A stretch of 9,624 nucleotides of DNA from Candidatus Sulfopaludibacter sp. SbA3 (GTDB lineage Bacteria; Acidobacteriota; Vicinamibacteria; Vicinamibacterales; UBA2999), in the NCBI GenBank assembly GCA_945866285.1, contig CAMBHC010000073.1:1-9624 (forward strand), given 5' to 3'. Under the pieces are notes generated by a model that was not told where the DNA came from, ran no database searches, and worked only from the letters and a program-made list of their open reading frames with translations. Positions 1 through 4,547 of this stretch are shown here, piece by piece (position 1 is the first letter of the stretch; every line of letters begins with the position of its first letter). The translations under genes were made by a program, and so were the position numbers.

Positions 1-309
1 GGAGTGGCCAGGCCCCAGCGGCGCCCCGAGCCAGTCCGACAGCACGACCGCCAGGTCGACTTCGAGCACGTCGCCGACCACCACCGTCAGGTTCGCGGGC
101 TTGGTGGCCTCAAGTTCAGCGGCGAGGTCCCGATCTACTTCGACCGCCAGCATCCGTCCGCATTGCTCGGCGAGCGGCCGCGTGATGGCCGCGCGGCCCG
201 GGCCGATCTCGAGAATATTTTCATCCGGCTTGGCGTCAACAGCCTTGACGACCTTCGTCACCCACGCCGGTTCCAGAAAGTGCTGGCCGAATCGCTTTCG
301 TGCCCTCAC
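1..309 (-). CDS. rsmA: 16S rRNA (adenine1518-N6/adenine1519-N6)-dimethyltransferase, N-terminal part, cut by window edge
   Basis: RsmA/KsgA dimethylates two adjacent adenines near the 3' end of 16S rRNA during late 30S assembly, using S-adenosylmethionine. The minus strand from 309 to 1 reads 103 codons without a stop. The N-terminus has the family signature KRFGQHFLEP (residues 5-14). SAM motif I follows as ILEIGPGRAAITRPLA (32-47), then AVEVDRDLAAEL (55-66), where the acidic residue contacts the SAM ribose, and VVGDVLEVDL (77-86). The catalytic NLPY motif would lie beyond the left edge, so it cannot be checked. The GTG start at 309-307 places the conserved KRFGQ segment at the usual position. 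It sits in a GTGA overlap with the stop codon of the upstream metallopeptidase gene, which suggests translational coupling. It is the last visible gene of the leftward cluster. Confidence 0.93.
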   Translation of the reverse strand, partial: MRARKRFGQHFLEPAWVTKVVKAVDAKPDENILEIGPGRAAITRPLAEQCGRMLAVEVDRDLAAELEATKPANLTVVVGDVLEVDLAVVLSDWLGAPLGPGHS

Positions 310-755
310 GCCTTCGGCTCCTGCTTCTCATCGTCACCGTCGTCCGCAGCCGCCACGTCCTCGGGGTCGTCCTCACCAAGCAGCCACCGCTCTTCGTGAG
401 GCGCGATCTCGTGCTCTTCCATGCCGAAGTAGTGGCCCAGTTCGTGGATCAGCGTCTCGCCGATGGCCACGAAGATCTCATCCTCATCGTCGGCGCACTC
501 CTCTTCGATTGGCCCCTGGAATAGCGTGATGCGATCCGGTAGTTGATTGCCGTAGCCAAAACCGCGCTGGTTGAGCGGCGTGCCTTGGTACAGCCCAAGC
601 AGGGTGCCGTCGTCCTCGACGTCCATTTCGTCCAGCAGTTCGTCGGACGGCTCGTCTTCAATGACGATGGCGAGGTTGTGGATTTCCCGGGCGAACCGGC
701 GTGGAATACGCTCAATGGCTTCTTGCACGAGCTCGCTGAATTGCTCGCGCGTCAT
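306..755 (-). CDS. Minimal zincin metallopeptidase family protein (DUF1025/PF06262-like)
   Basis: This is a 149-residue protein of the small 'metallopeptidase family' proteins that carry a zincin core and little else. The zinc-binding helix is IHELGHYFGMEEHE (103-116), with H104 and H108 as zinc ligands, E105 as the general base, and a following acidic residue as the likely third ligand. Upstream it has the family-typical LLGLYQGTPLNQR (52-64) and LPDRITLFQGPIEE (72-85). The tail after residue 127 is strongly acidic (GEDDPEDVAAADDGDDE) and probably disordered. No signal peptide or membrane segment is visible, so it is presumably cytoplasmic. The substrate is unknown for the family as far as I know. 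Its ATG overlaps the nth stop as ATGA (752-755), and its own stop overlaps the rsmA GTG, so it is sandwiched in an operon of nucleic-acid maintenance genes. Confidence 0.85.
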   Translation of the reverse strand: MTREQFSELVQEAIERIPRRFAREIHNLAIVIEDEPSDELLDEMDVEDDGTLLGLYQGTPLNQRGFGYGNQLPDRITLFQGPIEEECADDEDEIFVAIGETLIHELGHYFGMEEHEIAPHEERWLLGEDDPEDVAAADDGDDEKQEPKA

Positions 756-1480
756 CGCTTCGCTCTCTTGCCGTAGAGCCGGGTCTTTAGTCCCGCCCTC
801 GGCGCAGGCGGGTCTGAAGACCCGTCACTACGTCTGATGGGCTTGGTGGTGAAGCCCTTGGCGAAGAAGTCGCAGTCCGTGCGGACGTGGCAGATGGGGC
901 AGTTGGGCTTCGGCTTGCAGATGCGTCGGCCGTGAAGAATCAAGTCGTCGGACGCCCTCGTCCACCGCGCGGGCGGCAGCAAGTCGCAGAGCTGAGCCTC
1001 GACCTTCACCGGATCGTCGCCGTGGGACAGGCCAATGCGGTCCGCCACGCGCAGTACATGCCGGTCCACCGGCATGCCGGGGACGCCGAGCGCATGCCCG
1101 AGGACGACATTGGCGGTCTTGCGCCCCACGCCGGGCAACGCCACGAGTGCGTCCATCGAGGGCGGGACCTGGCCGTCGTGCTCCGTAACCAGGATCGTCG
1201 CCATGCCGATCAACGACTTGGCCTTCTGGCGAAAGAAGCCCGTCGCATGGATAAGGGTTTCGAGTTCTGCGGCATCCGCGCCGGCCATCGCCTTGGCGTC
1301 AGGAAAGCGCGCGAACAGGGCGGGTGTGACCAGGTTCACGCGCGCGTCGGTGGACTGGGCCGACAACATCGTCGCCGCCAGCAACTCGAACGCGTTACGA
1401 TGCGCCAGCTCGGTGTCGGCGTCGGGGTAATGCCGATCGAGGCCGTCGAAGATGCGCGCGACCGCAGCGGGAGGCTTCAC
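752..1480 (-). CDS. nth: Endonuclease III, bifunctional DNA glycosylase/AP lyase
   Basis: Endonuclease III excises oxidised pyrimidines and nicks the abasic site in base excision repair. The protein has 242 residues. The helix-hairpin-helix LPGVGRKTANVVL spans 115-127 with catalytic lysine K121. The catalytic aspartate is D139 in MPVDRHVLRVADRIGL. A C-terminal 4Fe-4S motif uses C188, C194, C197 and C203. The first cysteine gap is 5 residues, against 6 in the E. coli enzyme; the other gaps (2 and 5) are standard. The GTG start at 1480 directly abuts the TAG stop of the DUF3467 gene and gives a normal N-terminus ending in FELLAATMLSAQSTD (31-45). The tail beyond about residue 215 (RRSDGSSDPPAPRAGLKTR...) is not family-like and is encoded by a palindromic repeat at 772-832. 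The final residues, GKRAKR, restore a basic end. Confidence 0.95.
   Translation of the reverse strand: MKPPAAVARIFDGLDRHYPDADTELAHRNAFELLAATMLSAQSTDARVNLVTPALFARFPDAKAMAGADAAELETLIHATGFFRQKAKSLIGMATILVTEHDGQVPPSMDALVALPGVGRKTANVVLGHALGVPGMPVDRHVLRVADRIGLSHGDDPVKVEAQLCDLLPPARWTRASDDLILHGRRICKPKPNCPICHVRTDCDFFAKGFTTKPIRRSDGSSDPPAPRAGLKTRLYGKRAKR
772..832. repeat. Imperfect 26-bp-arm palindrome inside the 3' end of nth (dispersed-repeat candidate)
   Basis: Arms at 772-797 and 807-832 are inverted copies with 4 mismatches over 26 positions, separated by a 9-base loop (798-806, ctcggcgca). Each arm also contains a shorter dyad: CGGGTCT-TC-AGACCCG (read on the minus strand) within the right arm. 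The element is in frame with nth and encodes roughly RSDGSSDPPAPRAGLKTRLYG. Its right end reads CGTAGTGAC on the minus strand, close to CGTAGCGAC in the 39-base repeats at 4458-4535, so the two may belong to related repeat families. That relation is inference. Confidence 0.8.
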
Positions 1481-1804
1481 CTAGTGAATCGGGCCCTTGC
1501 CGGGGGGCACGGGCTGCGGTGGCTGGTGCGATTCCGCATAGATGCGCATGTTTTCCTGCAACGCGGCAATCAGTGTCGGAATGAACTGCACCGGCAGCAC
1601 GATCCTGGCACGCACCGGGGCGCGAACGACGTGCTCCGCCTCGGCCTCGCGGATCTCTTTCTCCGAGAGCGGCTGCACCTCGCAGAAGATGAGTGTGAAG
1701 TCGAATGGGGTGTGGTTGACCGCGCAGAAATTAGCGTAGGTGCGCGGTTCGGGTCCGCCGTCCTCGGGGACGATGGTGAAGTTGATCTGTTTGCGGTCGC
1801 TCAT
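1481..1804 (-). CDS. DUF3467-type small conserved protein
   Basis: This is a 107-residue protein resembling the DUF3467 (PF11950) family, whose function is not established as far as I know. Recognisable features are the early TYANFCAVNHTPFDFTLIFC (23-42), matching the family's 'YANxxxVxHsxxEFxLdF' pattern, and a later ARIVLPVQFIPTLIAALQEN (66-85), matching the C-terminal 'aRivmsPxhaKrLlxaLqeNi' helix. No signal peptide or membrane segment is present, and the end is proline-rich (QPPQPVPPGKGP). The ATG at 1804 is preceded by only a weak purine run. The stop TAG touches the GTG start of nth with no gap, so the two are almost certainly cotranslated. Its position between the SOS repressor and a base-excision glycosylase makes a nucleic-acid-related role possible, but nothing in the protein shows one. 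Confidence 0.78.
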   Translation of the reverse strand: MSDRKQINFTIVPEDGGPEPRTYANFCAVNHTPFDFTLIFCEVQPLSEKEIREAEAEHVVRAPVRARIVLPVQFIPTLIAALQENMRIYAESHQPPQPVPPGKGPIH

Positions 1805-1833
1805 GATTGGGCCTGCTGCGCTCTAGGCTATCA

Positions 1834-1883
1834 CCCCTGCGAAGGGGACAGACCCCTCGGAACCGCCTGCTCGGGGTCAGTCC
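1834..1883. repeat. Overlapping GC-rich hairpins between lexA and the DUF3467 gene
   Basis: Hairpin A is CCCCT-GCGA-AGGGG at 1834-1847, a perfect 5-bp stem on a GNRA-like tetraloop (loop as read on the plus strand). Hairpin B pairs 1846-1856 (ggacagacccc) with 1873-1883 (ggggtcagtcc), 10 of 11 positions. A third possible pairing is GGGG/CCCC within 1844-1856. A and B share bases 1846-1847, so they are partly exclusive. On the minus strand this lies just after the lexA stop and 30 bases before the DUF3467 start, so it could weaken read-through from lexA. There is no T-tract, so a classical intrinsic terminator is not supported. A dispersed repeat is equally likely. Confidence 0.5.
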
Positions 1884-1884
1884 G

Positions 1885-2493
1885 CTAGTACTTGCGCATC
1901 ACTCCGACGACCACACCCTGAATCTGCACGCCATCCGGCTCGACATAAATCGGCAGCATGGTCGGATTGGCCGGCTGCAGGCGAATGCGGTTGGCTTCTC
2001 TGTAGAACTTCTTCAGCGTGACGTCCTGCCCACCGACCAGCGCAATCACCATGTCGCCGTTGTCGGCGGTCTTACGGTCTTCCACGACCACCCAGTCGCC
2101 GTCGCGAATCTGCTCGTCGATCATCGACTCGCCGCGGACACGCAGGACGTAGGTGTCGCGCTTGCCGGCAATGAGCGAGTCAGGCACGCTGATGGTTTCG
2201 TTGCCGGCCACCGCTTCGATGGGCATGCCTGCGGCCACATAGCCCAGCATCGGCAGTTCGACCGCGCGGCCGCCTGAGCGACTGGGGAGCAGCTCCACCG
2301 AACGGCTGCGGTTCCAGGCGCGGCGGATGAAGCCCTTCTCCTGAAGGTTGGTCAGGTGCTTGTGCACCGTGGCCAGGGACGAGAGGCTGAACCGTTCGCC
2401 AATCTCCTCCAGGCTCGGGGCATACCCGTGCTGCTGGATGAATTCGTTCAAGTAGTCGAGAATCTCGCGTTGCCGCTTGGTTAGTGGTTGCAT
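1885..2493 (-). CDS. lexA: LexA SOS-response repressor / self-cleaving peptidase
   Basis: LexA represses DNA-damage genes and cleaves itself when stimulated by RecA filaments. The 202-residue protein begins MQPLTKRQREILDYLNEFIQ, the usual LexA start. The winged-helix DNA-binding domain spans about 1-70, with recognition helix region SLSSLATVHKHLTNL (36-50). The cleavage site is Ala88-Gly89 in GYVAAGMPIEA. The catalytic serine is S123 in RGESMIDEQIRDGDW, and the general-base lysine is K161 in GGQDVTLKKF. The C-terminal dimer and peptidase fold is complete to the end (GVVVGVMRKY). The reading frame stays open upstream to an ATG at 2607, but that would add 38 non-homologous residues. The ATG at 2493 has a GGAG ribosome site 7 bases upstream and fits the family length, so I chose it. 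It is transcribed away from the divergent ECF sigma gene. Confidence 0.97.
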   Translation of the reverse strand: MQPLTKRQREILDYLNEFIQQHGYAPSLEEIGERFSLSSLATVHKHLTNLQEKGFIRRAWNRSRSVELLPSRSGGRAVELPMLGYVAAGMPIEAVAGNETISVPDSLIAGKRDTYVLRVRGESMIDEQIRDGDWVVVEDRKTADNGDMVIALVGGQDVTLKKFYREANRIRLQPANPTMLPIYVEPDGVQIQGVVVGVMRKY

Positions 2494-2500
2494 AAGTGGA

Positions 2501-2504
2501 CTCC
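2501..2504 (-). promoter_or_regulatory. Ribosome binding site of lexA (start-deciding)
   Basis: GGAG on the minus strand lies 7 bases before the ATG at 2493. This supports that start over the upstream in-frame ATG at 2607. The site sits in a perfect 10-base palindrome ACTCCGGAGT (2500-2509). Confidence 0.65.
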
Positions 2505-2544
2505 GGAGTGGCGCAGTTGCTCCGTTTCTTCGCCCTGAACAGGA

Positions 2545-2573
2545 AGCGTAAGCAAACAAGAGGCGAAAGTCAA
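2545..2573 (-). promoter_or_regulatory. Putative sigma-70-type promoter of lexA
   Basis: On the minus strand, TTGACT (2573-2568, 5 of 6 to the -35 consensus) is followed after exactly 17 bases by TACGCT (2550-2545, a TAnnnT-type -10). Transcription would start about 7 bases further on, giving a leader of roughly 45 bases before the lexA ATG. A LexA operator would be expected around here for autoregulation. I see no CTGT-N8-ACAG, no CGAAC-N4-GTTCG and no GTTC-N7-GTTC. Only a lone GTTCAGG (2534-2540, minus strand) lies downstream of the -10. Confidence 0.45.
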
Positions 2574-2604
2574 CCGGGTCAGCCCGACTTGCCGCATACT
2601 CGTT

Positions 2605-2631
2605 CAACCTTCCGCGCCCCTGCCGGTCTAA
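2605..2631 (+). promoter_or_regulatory. Putative ECF-sigma-type autoregulated promoter
   Basis: CAACCT (2605-2610) carries the AAC core typical of extracytoplasmic-function -35 elements. After 16 bases comes TCTAA (2627-2631, preceded by G), similar to the RpoE-type -10 TCTGA/GTCTAA. The predicted start near 2639 leaves a leader of about 17 bases that contains the AGGGG ribosome site (2642-2646). Its place directly before a sigma/anti-sigma operon suggests autoregulation. The -35 lacks the usual GG before AAC, so confidence is moderate. Confidence 0.4.
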
Positions 2632-2655
2632 TCCCTACAGCAGGGGCACGCGGTC

Positions 2656-3309
2656 ATGACCCATGAATCGGCAGTTCGCAACGCGTGGACCCCGGCAGTT
2701 GCAACCGGGTGGACGGTGACCGTCGTCGAGCCGGACGCCCCAGGGACCGACGGCGCAATCAGCGTCGAGGGCATGGACGACGCGGCCCTGATTGCGGCGT
2801 CGATGGCGGGGCGCCGCGACGCGTTCGACGCGATTGTCGAGCGTCATCGCCGCACCGTGTATCAGGTCTGCTATCGCTTCGTCGGTAATCACGAGGACGC
2901 CAGCGACCTGTCGCAGGAATCGTTCGTGCGCGCGTGGCGCGGCCTCAAGACCTTCAAGGGCCAGGCGGCGCTGTCCACCTGGCTCTATCGCATTGCCGTG
3001 AACGTGTGCCTCAACCGCGTGAGCGTGAAGACGCCGCCGACCGATCCAATCGAGTCGACTGACCACTTTGAGGACACGCGCGTCGAAGGTGCACAGGCCG
3101 CGTTGCTGCGCGAGGAGCGCGCCGCCACCGTGCGCAAGGCGATTGCGTCACTGCCCAAGAAGCAGCGCGCGACGTTAATCCTGCGCACCTATCACGACTT
3201 GTCGCACCAGCAGATCGCCGATATTCTCGGCAGCTCGGTCGGCGCAACGAAGGCCAACTTCTTTCACGCGTTGGCCAACCTGAAGAAGCTCCTAGGGAAC
3301 GAACCATGA
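2656..3309 (+). CDS. ECF-type RNA polymerase sigma factor (sigma-70 family)
   Basis: This is an extracytoplasmic-function sigma factor that would redirect RNA polymerase to stress promoters when freed from its anti-sigma partner. Region sigma2 spans about 54-122, with DAFDAIVERHRRTVYQVCYR, then DASDLSQESFVRAWRGL (81-97) for core binding and -10 recognition, then STWLYRIAVNVCLNR. A poorly conserved linker follows (123-155). Region sigma4 covers about 160-212, with the helix-turn-helix DLSHQQIADILGSSVGATKA (181-200). The ATG at 2656 has an AGGGG site 9 bases upstream and adds a roughly 40-residue leader without family similarity. A later ATG at 2773 would give a standard 178-residue ECF protein beginning MDDAALIAAS. 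Its purine run GAGGG ends 1 base before that codon, which is too close, so I kept the upstream start. The stop overlaps the ATG of the anti-sigma gene by 4 bases. Confidence 0.92.
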   Translation: MTHESAVRNAWTPAVATGWTVTVVEPDAPGTDGAISVEGMDDAALIAASMAGRRDAFDAIVERHRRTVYQVCYRFVGNHEDASDLSQESFVRAWRGLKTFKGQAALSTWLYRIAVNVCLNRVSVKTPPTDPIESTDHFEDTRVEGAQAALLREERAATVRKAIASLPKKQRATLILRTYHDLSHQQIADILGSSVGATKANFFHALANLKKLLGNEP

Positions 3310-3860
3310 CGCACCTCTCGGCGGATGAACTGGTCGACGCACTGGACGACACCCTCGAGTCGGGCCGCCAGGCGCATCTCGACGCGTGCGAGTCGTGCCG
3401 CCAGCAGGTGGTGGAGCTCGAAGCAACGCTCGGTGCGACGCGTGACGTTGCGGTGCCCGAGCCGTCGCCGCTCTATTGGGAGCACTTGTCCCGGCGGGTT
3501 CGCACCGCCATCGACGCTGAGCCGCCCACCGCGGGGGGAGGGAGCCGTTGGCTGCGCTGGCCCGTCCTCGCTCCCATCGCCGCCCTCGCGTTGCTCGTCA
3601 TGGCGCTGGCCGTGTCGCTGCCGCGCGAGGCCCCCATCGCTCCAGCGGTGGCGACCAACGAAGCCGCAGACACCGCGGTGGATGATCGCTTTGCCGTCGT
3701 CGCCGACCTGGTGGGCGACCTCGACTGGGATACGGCGGTCTCCGCCGGCCTCATCGTCTCACCGGGCGCCGCCGATCGGGCTGTGCTCGACCTGACCGCC
3801 CTTGAACAACGCGAATTAGCGCGTCTGCTGCAGGCAGAGCTGACGCGAGCCAAATCATGA
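3306..3860 (+). CDS. Membrane-anchored anti-sigma factor with zinc-finger-like HxxxCxxC motif
   Basis: This is the likely inhibitor of the ECF sigma factor encoded immediately upstream. The cytoplasmic N-terminus (1-82) carries the zinc-binding anti-sigma signature H24-xxx-C28-xx-C31 within QAHLDACESCRQQV. It begins with the usual LSADELVDALDDTLE-type helix. A single membrane segment follows at about 85-105 (WPVLAPIAALALLVMALAV). The outer domain of about 80 residues is rich in Ala, Asp and Val and ends in a leucine-rich helix (LDLTALEQRELARLLQAEL, 161-179) that could interact with the third operon product. It overlaps the sigma gene (ATGA at 3306-3309) and the next gene (ATGA at 3857-3860), giving equal-stoichiometry coupling across the cassette. 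The 184-residue length is normal for this class. The signal it senses cannot be read from the sequence. Confidence 0.85.
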   Translation: MTHLSADELVDALDDTLESGRQAHLDACESCRQQVVELEATLGATRDVAVPEPSPLYWEHLSRRVRTAIDAEPPTAGGGSRWLRWPVLAPIAALALLVMALAVSLPREAPIAPAVATNEAADTAVDDRFAVVADLVGDLDWDTAVSAGLIVSPGAADRAVLDLTALEQRELARLLQAELTRAKS

Positions 3861-4450
3861 TGACTGTTCGTACGCTTCTCACCGCGACACTTCTTGTGAG
3901 CACCCTGGCGGCCACGGCCTCGGCCCAGGACTTCCAGGCGCAACCTCAAGGACCGGGGCCACGGCCACCGCTGCAGGGCATCGACAACGGCGACATGACC
4001 CCCTCCGAGGTCCAAAAGCTGTTCGACGCCTACCTGGTCATGGAAGCCCAGCAGGCGCTCGAGTTGACCGACGACCAGTACCCGCAGTTCCTGGCGCGCC
4101 TGCGCGTGTTGCAGGACACACGACGACGGAATCAGCAGGAGCGGTTCCGGCTGATGGGGGCGTTGCAGCGCTTGAGCGCGCCCCGCATGAAGGTGGTCGA
4201 AGAAGGCGCGCTGAAGGAGCGGCTCGCGGCACTGCAGGAACTGGAGTCGCGCACCGCCGCCGAACTGCGCAAAGCCTACTCGTCCGTGGATGAAGTCCTC
4301 GACCTGCGGCAACAGGCTCGCTTTCGGGTGTTCGAAGAGCAGATTGAACGTCGCAAGCTCGAGCTGCTGATGCGGGCGCGTCAGCAGAACCGCCCCACTC
4401 AGCAGCAACCGGGACAAAGACCCCAGGTCCGCCGGCCACCTGGCCTGTAG
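3857..4450 (+). CDS. Exported Spy/CpxP-like LTxxQ-motif periplasmic protein
   Basis: This is a 197-residue secreted protein. A signal peptide spans about 1-23 (MMTVRTLLTATLLVSTLAATASA) with an A-S-A cleavage site before Q24. The mature part opens with a Gly/Pro/Gln-rich stretch (24-47) and becomes almost entirely helical and charged. LTDDQ at 70-74 matches the LTxxQ signature of the Spy/CpxP/ZraP-like periplasmic chaperones and metal sensors. A second, degenerate counterpart is LDLRQQARFRVFEEQIERR (149-167). The C-terminus is Gln/Pro/Arg-rich (RPTQQQPGQRPQVRRPPGL). As third gene of the sigma/anti-sigma operon it may act as the periplasmic sensor or chaperone that modulates the anti-sigma factor, by analogy to CpxP. 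That role is inference. An in-frame ATG directly after the first (3860) is an equivalent alternative start. Confidence 0.75.
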   Translation: MMTVRTLLTATLLVSTLAATASAQDFQAQPQGPGPRPPLQGIDNGDMTPSEVQKLFDAYLVMEAQQALELTDDQYPQFLARLRVLQDTRRRNQQERFRLMGALQRLSAPRMKVVEEGALKERLAALQELESRTAAELRKAYSSVDEVLDLRQQARFRVFEEQIERRKLELLMRARQQNRPTQQQPGQRPQVRRPPGL

Positions 4451-4457
4451 ACGGAGC

Positions 4458-4535
4458 AGCCTGCCTCGCCGTCGCGACCATCAGTCGCGAAGGCGGAGCC
4501 TGCCTCGCCGTAGCGACCATCAGTCGCGAAGGCGG
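4458..4535. repeat. Two tandem 39-base REP-like palindromic repeats
   Basis: Copies at 4458-4496 and 4497-4535 are contiguous and differ at a single base (c4473 versus a4512). Each can fold into a hairpin. In copy 1, TCGCGAC (4472-4478) pairs with GTCGCGA (4484-4490) around the loop CATCA, and CGCC (4467-4470) pairs with GGCG (4492-4495) after one mismatch. The base change in copy 2 breaks one pair in the stem. They start 8 bases after the stop of the LTxxQ gene and end just before a possible promoter, so they could cap the 3' end of the sigma-operon transcript. The form resembles bacterial REP elements. Dispersal elsewhere in the genome is expected but cannot be seen here. Confidence 0.85.
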
Positions 4536-4536
4536 G

Positions 4537-4542
4537 TAGAAT
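4537..4542 (+). promoter_or_regulatory. Possible -10 element for leaderless transcription of the next gene
   Basis: TAGAAT (5 of 6 to TATAAT) ends only 5 bases before the ATG at 4548. No convincing Shine-Dalgarno lies between it and the start codon. If used, the transcript would begin at or next to the ATG. No clear -35 is seen; that position falls inside the second 39-base repeat. Confidence 0.35.
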
Positions 4543-4547
4543 AGAGC

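Noticed and set aside
187..214. Missing second glycine in SAM motif I of RsmA (GPGRAAIT)
   Set aside because: E. coli KsgA carries a similar GPGLAALT, so this is normal variation in the family.
887..1888. 333-codon plus-strand open frame opposite nth and the DUF3467 gene
   Set aside because: It spans several confidently assigned minus-strand genes and has Arg/His/Gly-rich shadow composition without motifs.
2534..2550. Myxococcus-type LexA operator around GTTCAGG on the minus strand
   Set aside because: Only the final GTTCAGG half matches; the preceding ten bases do not follow the known pattern.
2494..2607. Upstream in-frame extension of lexA starting at the ATG at 2607
   Set aside because: The 38 extra residues have no LexA similarity, would overlap the likely promoter, and the ATG at 2493 has a GGAG site and a standard N-terminus.
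3473..4417. 314-codon minus-strand open frame opposite the anti-sigma and LTxxQ genes
   Set aside because: The plus-strand genes show clear motifs, a signal peptide and a membrane segment plus coupled starts. The antisense frame shows nothing recognisable.
4458..4535. CRISPR-like repeats
   Set aside because: The two 39-base copies are directly adjacent with no spacer, and there are no cas genes nearby.
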